A stretch of 9,281 nt of DNA, from the NCBI GenBank assembly GCA_023301405.1, contig JALZUX010000445.1, positions 1 to 9,281 on the forward strand, written 5' to 3'. A model generated the notes under the pieces. That model saw only the letters and a program-made list of their open reading frames with translations, had not been told where the DNA came from and ran no database searches. How positions within the stretch are numbered: the stretch's first letter is position 1; each line of letters opens with the position of its first letter. Positions 1 to 5,811 of the stretch are shown piece after piece. Made by a program: the position numbers and the translations under genes. Source of the DNA: Granulosicoccaceae bacterium (GTDB lineage Bacteria; Pseudomonadota; Gammaproteobacteria; Granulosicoccales; Granulosicoccaceae).

Positions 1-19
1 ATCGTACAGTGACCCGTGC

Positions 20-1264
20 TTACAGATCACTTTTGCAAATACCGTTTTCTATCAGCGTAGTTGTTTGATCAGCGCTTAAGCCCAGCCTATCTGACAAGAC
101 CGCCACTGTATGCTCGCCTAGTTTGGGCGGGGCGCTATGATAGACCGGCGGTGTGTCTGATAATCGTAACGGCGAGGCCACGCCCGGTAAATTGTTGTCG
201 CCTTGTGGCAGGTTTATTTCCAGGCCTCGTGCCTGTACTTGCGGGTCCGAGAACACTGATTCCATATCGTTAATGGGACCGCAGGGTACGCTGGCTTTAC
301 CGAGAGCGGTAAGCCAGTATTCAGTAGTTTGCTTCACAGTGAGGTTTTTCAGAATGGGCACCAATATCTCACGGTGTTTTATGCGCTGGTTATTGGTGAG
401 ATACTTTTCATCAGTCGCGAGTTCCGCTTGCCCCAGTTCAGTACACAAACTAGAAAACTGCCGATCATTGCCTGCCGTGATGATTAGATGGCCGTTGGCG
501 GTTGGAAACACTTGGTAGGGGACGATATTTGGATGTGCGTTGCCAAGACGTTGGGGCGATTGTCCGCTGACAAGGTAATTTAGCGCCTGGTTAGCCATCG
601 ATGCCACGGTGACATCCATCAGGCTCATGTCGATGTGTTGCCCTTGACCGCTGTTTTCGCGGTGTGTCAGGGCTGTCAATATGCCAATGCATGCGTATAA
701 GCCAGTCAGGATATCTGTCAGCGCGACACCGATTTTCATGGGTTCATCACCTGGCGTGCCAGGCGGTTGCCCGGTGACGCTCATTAGCCCGGCCATTGCC
801 TGAATAATGAAATCATAACCGGCAAGGTTGGCGTAGGGGCCGGTTTGCCCGAAGCCTGTTACTGAGCAGTAAATCAGTTTCGGGTTTATTTTTTTCAGGC
901 TGTTGTAGTCCAGGCCATATTGGGCCAAACCGCCAACTTTGAAGTTCTCTATGAAAATATCGCTTTGCATAGCCAACTGTTGGACCAGTGCTGCTCCTTC
1001 GGGGGTGGCGAAGTCCAGTGCCACTGATTTTTTGTTGCGGTTGGCGGTGCAGAAGTAGGCAGATTGCTGGGTGTTGTCTAGCGGGTCAGGGCCGACAAAC
1101 GGAGGTCCCCATGCTCTGGTATCGTCGCCACCCTGAGGCCGTTCAATTTTTATTACCTCGGCGCCGAGATCAGCTAGTGTTTGGGTGGCCCACGGGCCTG
1201 CCAGAATTCTTGTCAGGTCAAGGACTTTTATGTGCGCAAGCGCGCTATTTGGTGGATTTGACAT
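20..1264 (-). CDS. CaiB/BaiF family (class III) CoA-transferase, SUGCT-like
   Basis: This 414-residue protein has the usual length of a class III CoA-transferase. These cytoplasmic enzymes move CoA between carboxylic acids through an enzyme-bound aspartyl anhydride and thioester. The N-terminal block (residues 12-60) contains VLDLTRILAGPWATQTLADL, then GAEVIKIERP and GDDTRAWGPPFVG. NRNKKS (76-80) and TGFGQTGPYANLAGYD (136-151) follow. The predicted nucleophile is Asp184 in GVALTDILTGLY, aligned by motif with Asp169 of formyl-CoA transferase. The N-terminal block and VPYGPINN-like VPCGPINDM near residue 330 resemble mammalian SUGCT (succinate/glutarate-type dicarboxylate CoA-transferase) more than formyl-CoA transferase, from memory and without alignment. 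The substrate is therefore inferred to be a dicarboxylate but is not proven. The ATG is the only start available because an in-frame TGA lies five codons upstream. No clear Shine-Dalgarno sequence precedes it. It diverges from fdxA, and no glutaryl-CoA dehydrogenase gene is visible in the window. Confidence 0.93.
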   Translation of the reverse strand: MSNPPNSALAHIKVLDLTRILAGPWATQTLADLGAEVIKIERPQGGDDTRAWGPPFVGPDPLDNTQQSAYFCTANRNKKSVALDFATPEGAALVQQLAMQSDIFIENFKVGGLAQYGLDYNSLKKINPKLIYCSVTGFGQTGPYANLAGYDFIIQAMAGLMSVTGQPPGTPGDEPMKIGVALTDILTGLYACIGILTALTHRENSGQGQHIDMSLMDVTVASMANQALNYLVSGQSPQRLGNAHPNIVPYQVFPTANGHLIITAGNDRQFSSLCTELGQAELATDEKYLTNNQRIKHREILVPILKNLTVKQTTEYWLTALGKASVPCGPINDMESVFSDPQVQARGLEINLPQGDNNLPGVASPLRLSDTPPVYHSAPPKLGEHTVAVLSDRLGLSADQTTTLIENGICKSDL

Positions 1265-1356
1265 TGTTGGTAACCGTATTCAGAGGTGCTGTGCTGAGCC
1301 GACAGGGTTTGATCCTTGGAAAAGGGATAGCTTGCATGCCGTGATAGCTATTCGTT

Positions 1357-1362
1357 AGTATA
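1357..1362 (-). promoter_or_regulatory. possible -10 box for the CoA-transferase gene
   Basis: On the minus strand this reads TATACT, five of six matches to the sigma-70 -10 consensus, about 93 bases before the ATG. No good -35 box sits at 16-18 bases; the closest match, TTCGCA, has a 15-base spacer. The call rests on one hexamer and its position in the divergent intergenic region. Confidence 0.22.
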
Positions 1363-1546
1363 CATACACTGTTTCATTGCGAACGGATTAACTAGCTTGC
1401 TCCTTCTGGAGAAGCGCATCGCAACCGCAGCACGTTGCGGCTTGGCTAATTGTCCCGGCAGCGGGTCCCATACCGTGTAAAGCTGTGGCGGTGAGGTTGA
1501 CCAGCAAATTGTTCGTAATCTGACACGACCCCTGATAATTATACCT

Positions 1547-1550
1547 GAGG
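1547..1550 (+). promoter_or_regulatory. ribosome binding site deciding the fdxA start
   Basis: GAGG lies 8 bases before the GTG at 1559, the ideal spacing, but only 2 bases before the upstream TTG at 1553. This favours the GTG start. Confidence 0.75.
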
Positions 1551-1558
1551 ATTTGCCT

Positions 1559-1891
1559 GTGACTTATGTAGTCGTTGAAAGCTGCATTAAATGTAAACAT
1601 ATGGATTGCGTGGAAGTATGCCCGGTAGATTGTTTCTACGAAGGCGAGAACATGCTTGTTATTCACCCGGATGAATGCATTGACTGTGGAGTTTGTGAGC
1701 CAGAGTGTCCGGTAGATGCCATCGTCGACGATACCGCCGACGGACTGGACTACTGGCTTAAACTGAATGCCAAATATGCAGAGGTTTGGCCAAACATCAC
1801 AGAAATCGGCACCGTTCCAGAAGATGCTGAAAAGTGGGCAACCGTTGAAGACAAAAAGGATCTGTTTTCTGAAAAACCGGGTGGTAGCTAA
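1559..1891 (+). CDS. fdxA: 7Fe-8S ferredoxin FdxA
   Basis: This 110-residue protein is a low-potential electron carrier of the Azotobacter ferredoxin I type, binding one [3Fe-4S] and one [4Fe-4S] cluster. With the GTG start it begins [20 protein letters not shown], matching the family's usual N-terminus. By alignment with Azotobacter FdI, Cys9, Cys17 and Cys50 should hold the 3Fe cluster. Cys21, Cys40, Cys43 and Cys46 should hold the 4Fe cluster, and Cys12 and Cys25 are the conserved non-ligand cysteines. The C-terminal extension past residue 60 ([17 protein letters not shown]) is also typical. A TTG two codons upstream would give a 112-residue product, but the ribosome binding site and family N-terminus argue for GTG. 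In Pseudomonas-like genomes fdxA lies beside mutS and rpoS; here it faces a CoA-transferase gene and appears monocistronic. A strong hairpin follows the stop codon. Its redox partner is not in the window. Confidence 0.96.
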   Translation: MTYVVVESCIKCKHMDCVEVCPVDCFYEGENMLVIHPDECIDCGVCEPECPVDAIVDDTADGLDYWLKLNAKYAEVWPNITEIGTVPEDAEKWATVEDKKDLFSEKPGGS

Positions 1892-1915
1892 ATCCACAGC
1901 GTTGGTGTTGTAGGG

Positions 1916-1942
1916 CAGCCTGCGCAACGCAGGCTGTGTTTG
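1916..1942 (+). terminator. probable transcription terminator after fdxA
   Basis: CAGCCTGCG (1916-1924) and CGCAGGCTG (1928-1936) form a perfect, GC-rich 9-bp stem closed by the triloop CAA, 24 bases after the fdxA stop. The following bases, TGTTTGATGG, are only moderately T-rich, so termination may be partial. The placement and stem quality make this the best terminator in the window. Confidence 0.7.
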
Positions 1943-2045
1943 ATGGTGATTGTTCAAGAGTAGGTTGTTGTTGTTTTGTGGTAAAGAAAAATAGTGAAGG
2001 TGTATGCGTGCGGCTCACGTGCGAAAGGCAACTGGCTGGCACGTG

Positions 2046-2075
2046 CTGAACTTGAACTTGAACTTGAATTTGAAG
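2046..2075 (+). repeat. five tandem TTGAAC-type hexamers
   Basis: Five head-to-tail 6-bp units lie here: CTGAAC, TTGAAC, TTGAAC, TTGAAT, TTGAAG. The core TGAA is present in every unit. The array is in non-coding DNA about 170 bases before the GGDEF-EAL start codon. It may be a slippage-prone microsatellite or a set of phased binding half-sites; nothing in the sequence decides between them. Confidence 0.75.
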
Positions 2076-2080
2076 TGCGT

Positions 2081-2115
2081 CGTAATTTGTCCGTAATTTA
2101 CTTAGGTGCTAAGTA
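2081..2115 (+). promoter_or_regulatory. candidate regulatory site: direct repeat plus 17-bp dyad
   Basis: CGTAATTT occurs twice (2081-2088 and 2092-2099), offset by exactly 11 bases, about one helical turn. It abuts a perfect dyad, TACTTAG-GTG-CTAAGTA (2099-2115). A weak TTGTCC (2087-2092) with a 17-base gap to TAAGTA (2110-2115) could be a poor promoter overlapping the dyad. The arrangement resembles a transcription-factor binding region for the downstream c-di-GMP gene. No regulator can be named. Confidence 0.35.
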
Positions 2116-2244
2116 GCTCAGCCGTAGGATTGGTTACTTGTTTTCGCCCATACTCAAGTTGTTCAGAGTAAGCAACTAGCTGATCTCAGCAAGCTACCGT
2201 TTTCACCGGTTGGATTGTCGATTTTCACCTCAAAGGGCACCATA

Positions 2245-4527
2245 ATGGGCCACTCAATTCTATCCAGATTTGACAGTATTCGCTCCAATCAGAATGAAGC
2301 ACTATTTGCTGGTGTTAGGTATTCTGCGTTCGGGTCAATAACAGCAGCTTTTGTGTTGCTGGTGTTGTTTCAATCCCTTGCTCGTCAATATAATATGGTT
2401 GGGTGGTGCGCAGTGCTGTGCCTAGTCTATGCGGCGCGCTGGGCTGATAGCATTACTTTCAGGCGTAGCATTGAAACATCGGCTCGTCATGTAAAGCATT
2501 GGCAATATCGGTTCAATACAGGGGCCATATTAGCGGCGCTTTTATGGGCATCCACAATGTGGTTGATTTATCCATCTGATCCAGGGCATCAGGTGCTTCT
2601 GATCCTAACTCTTGTAGGAGTTGCCAGCGGCTCGATAGCATCGTTGCCCTACGATAAATGGGTGCTGTCGTGGTTTCAGGCAATAATATTTGTCTCTGTA
2701 GAGTTGCGTCTTCTGGTCGCGGGTGACACGTTTTCGCTTGAACTGGCTTTTTTTAATGTGTTTATTTTCGGTTTTATTTACATTGGAGGCCAGCAAGTAA
2801 GTGAGAATTATCAACAACTGATGCGTCTACGCCAACATTCGCAAGAGCATAATCTTTCTCTGATCCGTACCACAGAAGAAGTAGCCAGAATGGGCTATTG
2901 GCAATGGGATATGCATTCCGAAGAGATAGAACTATCTGAGAACCTTGCCGTAATGTGGCAGTTTGATCAGCGTCGTATTTCCATCACGGCGTGGATGGCA
3001 GTTGTGCATGCTGAGGACGTCAGTAGAGTTAAAAAAGGGTTCGCTTCGGTGTATGGTACTGAAGGCGAATCATCGATTGAATATCGAATGCTCGGGTCTG
3101 ACGCTGAGCACTATCGAGACATGAATCAAATCACCAAATGCATTTTGGATTCCGATGGGAAGGAACTTTTACTTGGAACTGTGCAGGATATTTCAGCGCT
3201 TAAATCTGCTGAACAAAAATTGTATAGAATGGCATTTTTTGATGAACTGACTGGGTTGTCGAATCGTGGGCATTTTCATGAGCAGCTGAAAACGCAAATT
3301 TTATTGGCACAAAGAAGTAGCAAAAAGCTTGCGGTTGTTTTTATTGACCTTGATGATTTTAAAGGGATCAATGATTCATATGGTCATGAAGTCGGAGATA
3401 ATTACCTGCGAACCTTTGCTACGCACATTAAATCTTCAGTAAGGGCGAGTGATATTAGCGCACGCCTCGGTGGCGATGAGTTTTGTATTGTTCTGCAGGG
3501 TGTACAAAACAAGACCGAGGTGGCACGCATCACTGAAATTTGCTTGAAATTTACAAAGCAAACGGTAGTGATTGATGACCACCGCATCCAACCCAAGTTA
3601 AGTGTTGGCGTCTCATTGTTTCCTGAAGACGGTAGCGACGCCAATGAGCTGTTAAAAAATGCTGATATGGCGATGTACTCGGTTAAGCAGAATGGCAAGC
3701 ATGGGTACCGCTTTTTTGAGCCGGAGATGATCACCGATACAACCAATCGAGTGAGGCTTGAAGCGAGTTTACGGCAGGCTATAGATAATGATCAATTTGA
3801 GCTTTGGTATCAACCTAAGGTGGCATTAGATGAATGTCGCTTAAGTGGTGTTGAGGCATTGATCCGATGGCGCCACCCTGAAAAAGGAATTATCTCACCC
3901 GACGTGTTTATTGCCACCGCTGAGCGGGTGGGCATGATTAACGAAATTGGTGAGTGGGTACTGGAAACGTCGTGTAAACAACTGCGGAAGTGGCATGACG
4001 CAGGGCTGAATTTACAGATGGCGATTAATATCTCCGGTGGGCATTTTGTAGAAGATAATTTCTGCGAATCAGTTTTAAAAGTAGTAGAGAAAAATAATTT
4101 GAAGCCCGGTGATTTAGAGGTGGAAATCACAGAAAGCATGACTAGAGATCCGCAACAACATAGTAGAGTGTGTCAACAGTTGCGCAGTGCTGGCGTGCGG
4201 ATCGCTATCGATGATTTCGGCACGGGTTATTCGTCGTTGTCGGTTCTTGATAAACTGGATGTAGATACTCTTAAAATTGATCGCTCCTTTATCATGGGGC
4301 TGCCTGATGATATCTCGTCAATTCTGCTAGTGAAGGCAATAATGGAGTTGTCTTTGGGGCTTGGCTACGACGTTGTAGCAGAGGGCGTTGAAACAGAGGC
4401 GCAGCTCCAACACCTTAAGGCACTCAATTGTCCTTTCGTCCAGGGCTACTATTTCAGCAAGGCTGTGACCGCCGAAGAGGTTCCTTTGTTAGTGATGCAG
4501 AATTGGAGTCAACAGCAAGCTGCCTAG
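2245..4527 (+). CDS. six-TM membrane PAS-GGDEF-EAL protein (diguanylate cyclase/phosphodiesterase)
   Basis: This 760-residue inner-membrane protein should make and degrade cyclic di-GMP. Six hydrophobic segments (about 26-44, 49-66, 91-109, 115-134, 138-159 and 165-182) form a sensor that I cannot assign to a named MASE family. A PAS-like domain follows (about 209-325, GYWQWDM through GTVQDISALKSAEQ), then GGDEF (about 330-495) and EAL (about 510-755). The cyclase signature RLGGDEF is intact, with Gly409 as its first glycine, and the inhibitory site RASD (400-403) lies five residues before it. The EAL domain keeps E537-A-L, NIS, EITES, DDFGTG (Asp656-Asp657), LKIDRSFI, AEGVET and QGYYFSKA. 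Both activities are therefore plausible. The ATG at 2245 is preceded by AAAGGG with 7-base spacing. An upstream in-frame TTG at 2215, which would add 10 residues, lacks a good ribosome binding site. The gene appears monocistronic. Confidence 0.95.
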   Translation: MGHSILSRFDSIRSNQNEALFAGVRYSAFGSITAAFVLLVLFQSLARQYNMVGWCAVLCLVYAARWADSITFRRSIETSARHVKHWQYRFNTGAILAALLWASTMWLIYPSDPGHQVLLILTLVGVASGSIASLPYDKWVLSWFQAIIFVSVELRLLVAGDTFSLELAFFNVFIFGFIYIGGQQVSENYQQLMRLRQHSQEHNLSLIRTTEEVARMGYWQWDMHSEEIELSENLAVMWQFDQRRISITAWMAVVHAEDVSRVKKGFASVYGTEGESSIEYRMLGSDAEHYRDMNQITKCILDSDGKELLLGTVQDISALKSAEQKLYRMAFFDELTGLSNRGHFHEQLKTQILLAQRSSKKLAVVFIDLDDFKGINDSYGHEVGDNYLRTFATHIKSSVRASDISARLGGDEFCIVLQGVQNKTEVARITEICLKFTKQTVVIDDHRIQPKLSVGVSLFPEDGSDANELLKNADMAMYSVKQNGKHGYRFFEPEMITDTTNRVRLEASLRQAIDNDQFELWYQPKVALDECRLSGVEALIRWRHPEKGIISPDVFIATAERVGMINEIGEWVLETSCKQLRKWHDAGLNLQMAINISGGHFVEDNFCESVLKVVEKNNLKPGDLEVEITESMTRDPQQHSRVCQQLRSAGVRIAIDDFGTGYSSLSVLDKLDVDTLKIDRSFIMGLPDDISSILLVKAIMELSLGLGYDVVAEGVETEAQLQHLKALNCPFVQGYYFSKAVTAEEVPLLVMQNWSQQQAA

Positions 4528-4532
4528 CTTGC
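4515..4532 (+). terminator. weak hairpin overlapping the GGDEF-EAL stop codon
   Basis: GCAAGCT (4515-4521) and AGCTTGC (4526-4532) form a perfect 7-bp stem with loop GCCT, and the stop codon TAG (4525-4527) lies inside it. The following sequence, CTGGTTCG, is not a T-tract. It could protect the 3' end or be a weak terminator, but intrinsic termination is not well supported. Confidence 0.25.
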
Positions 4533-4767
4533 CTGGTTCGTGCAGAGTCTGGTGGGGTAGCGCGATCTGTAATCGCTATGGTTCTACGCATGCAGCGCGG
4601 CGCCATGTTGTTGCAGTGGCTTGTCTATGACTATCAACGACAATAGTGTTGCCTATCTCCCGTGATCAAAACTGGCACGTGGCGGGTAACGCTTCTTGGT
4701 CGGTAAAGCGATGTATCTTGCTATTAATGCAGAATGCCGCTAGGTGATTATTTAGTGCGACCAGTGT
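4528..4767. other. intergenic spacer with no recognisable gene
   Basis: These 240 bases lie between the GGDEF-EAL gene and the insertion-sequence end. The plus-strand open frame across the boundary is an out-of-frame shadow of the GGDEF-EAL gene. Only small inverted repeats are present, such as GCGAT/ATCGC at 4562-4576. I see no RNA gene or convincing promoter. Confidence 0.5.
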
Positions 4768-4787
4768 GTAAGCGGTCATTCAGACCC
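4768..4787 (+). repeat. IS66-type terminal inverted repeat (single surviving end)
   Basis: The sequence starts GTAAGCGGTCATTCAGACC. GTAAGCG is the usual outermost sequence of IS66-family ends. The restored transposase frame ends with TGA at 4776-4778, inside the repeat, as expected for an intact IS66 end. No matching partner was found between 5600 and 5811. Confidence 0.65.
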
Positions 4788-5602
4788 GTTGTAGACAACC
4801 AGGAAAAGATCAGAACGCATGGGGTTTTGAGCAAAGTGCTGTTTCCATAGCCTGGGGTTAACTGCTCGATCGCATTGTTGGGATGAATGGAAATTCGTTG
4901 TAGCACATCGGTAAGGTAAACATAAGGATCGATGTTGTGCAGCTTACACGTTGTAATTAGGCTCTGGATAAAGGCTACATGTTAAGCCCCTAGCTCTGTC
5001 CAACAAAAGAGCCAGTTTTTTCTACCCAATGGAATAGGCATGAGTGCTCTTTCCACATGGTTGGTGTCCAGCGGGACATCAGGCTCCGTCAGGAATACCC
5101 GTAACTCGATGATACGTTCGTGTAGGTAGTTGAGCGCTTTGGTAAACGGTGATGATGGCAGGAAGGTCTTTATTTGTTGTTGCTCCTGCACCCACTGCAC
5201 AATATCGTCAACTACTGGCTTACTGTGAGTAAGTCGGTACTCTCTTTTGGCATCACTTTCCAGACCACGCTCGACAATCTCGTCTTCGATTTTATACAAC
5301 CGTGCGATGCATTGGGGCATGTCCTCCACCAGTGCCGGTTCGTCATGGCGAGCTTCAAAGAGGTAACGCCTCGTGTGCGCTCAACACTGTGCGTGGATCA
5401 GGTCGGCGGTTTTCGCCACATAAAAGGCGTAGGCACTGTAACCGTCACTGAGCAACGTGCCAGTGAACTGATCATTGAGCAACTCTTCGATTACCCGCCT
5501 GGCACGACTATCCGAGTAGGTGAACACGACTTCGTCTTTGTCGCCATACATCGGCCAGTAGTAGCCTGGATGCATTTTGCCCCGACGTTTTTTACTTTAA
5601 CA
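4776..5602 (-). pseudogene. tnpC: IS66 transposase (TnpC-type), C-terminal half, multiply disrupted
   Basis: About 275 codons of an IS66 DDE transposase remain out of roughly 500. Recognisable blocks are GYYWPMYGDKDEVVF, then LLSDGYSAY with the second catalytic Asp (codon 5444-5446). HAQC-AHTRR, DTNHVERALMPIPLGRKNWL with the catalytic Glu (codon 5051-5053), and the C-terminal SLITTCKLHNIDPYVYLTDV and LQRISIHP follow. Lesions, reading 5' to 3': (1) near 5588-5593 an A6 run appears one base short, since adding an A joins TVKVK to KRRGKMHPG; (2) TGA at 5381-5383 replaces the conserved Trp of HAQCWAH; (3) TAA at 4982-4984 follows WTELGA; (4) one base is lost near 4852/4853, since restoring it turns LTPGYG into LTPRLWKQHFAQNPMRSDLF and leads to TGA at 4776-4778. 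The open pieces are 5381-5575 and 4982-5329. The first catalytic Asp lies beyond the break and is lost. Confidence 0.88.
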
Positions 5603-5664
5603 GTGTAGGTAGGTTAAAACCATAATTCAGGATTATTGTTTCTGTTGACGTTCTCTGTAATGTC

Positions 5665-5693
5665 GTGACGGAGCGATGTTATGTGCTAATAAT
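5665..5693 (+). promoter_or_regulatory. candidate sigma-70 promoter for the radical SAM/hydrolase unit
   Basis: GTGACG (5665-5670, four of six matches to TTGACA) and AATAAT (5688-5693, five of six matches to TATAAT) are separated by exactly 17 bases. The start point would be near 5700, giving a leader of about 110 bases. It lies outside the recognisable IS66 remnant. A second AT-rich hexamer, TATAAA at 5766-5771, lacks a matching -35. Confidence 0.4.
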
Positions 5694-5792
5694 GTTGGAT
5701 TCTATATGGGCAACTCATGTACAGTAGTTGCGAGGCCAGAGATGTTAAGCCCCTCGAAAGAGCGATATAAAACTAAGGGAGATTGTAGGATA

Positions 5793-5811
5793 AACTCACG
5801 GAGTTAAGAAG
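5793..5811 (+). promoter_or_regulatory. ribosome binding site inside a small hairpin, deciding the TTG start
   Basis: GGAG (5800-5803) is 8 bases before the TTG at 5812, which supports this rare start codon. AACTC (5793-5797) can pair with GAGTT (5801-5805) around the loop ACG, covering most of the Shine-Dalgarno sequence. The 5-bp stem is short and its regulatory relevance is uncertain. Confidence 0.45.

Larger units (their letters stand above)
1265..1558. other. divergent intergenic region between CoA-transferase and fdxA
   Basis: About 290 bases separate the two divergent starts. I see no convincing gene here; the long minus-strand frame running through it from within fdxA has no family features. 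A short inverted repeat, CGCAAC/GTTGCG (1420-1425 and 1434-1439), has an 8-base loop. A possible -10 for the minus gene lies at 1357-1362. No confident promoter for fdxA was found; GATAAT at 1534-1539 is too close to the ribosome binding site to be its -10. Confidence 0.5.
4768..5606 (-). mobile_element. decayed IS66-family insertion sequence remnant
   Basis: One terminus is preserved at 4768, starting GTAAGCGG as IS66 ends do. From there the C-terminal half of an IS66 TnpC-type transposase reads leftward on the minus strand to about 5599. The rest of the element is missing: the N-terminal half of the transposase, any tnpA/tnpB accessory genes and the opposite inverted repeat, whose outward end should read CGCTTAC on the plus strand. 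The right boundary near 5600 is where protein similarity stops, so it is approximate. The copy cannot encode a working transposase and lacks a second end, so it should be immobile. Confidence 0.85.

Noticed and set aside
1534..1539. GATAAT as a -10 box for fdxA
   Set aside because: Transcription would begin at about the Shine-Dalgarno sequence, and the best -35 candidate, TTGTTC, is 19 bases away.
1388..1957. 189-residue minus-strand open frame opposite fdxA
   Set aside because: It overlaps the well-supported fdxA gene antisense, including its terminator, and shows no recognisable domain or plausible ribosome binding site.
5174..5608. 144-residue plus-strand open frame across the IS66 relic
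   Set aside because: It is antisense to clear IS66 transposase motifs and has no family signature of its own.
4979..5754. 13-bp direct repeat ATGTTAAGCCCCT at 4979-4991 and 5742-5754, flanking most of the IS66 relic
   Set aside because: The left copy lies inside transposase coding sequence rather than at an element end, so it cannot be a target duplication. A match of this length somewhere in a 9-kb window is not improbable.
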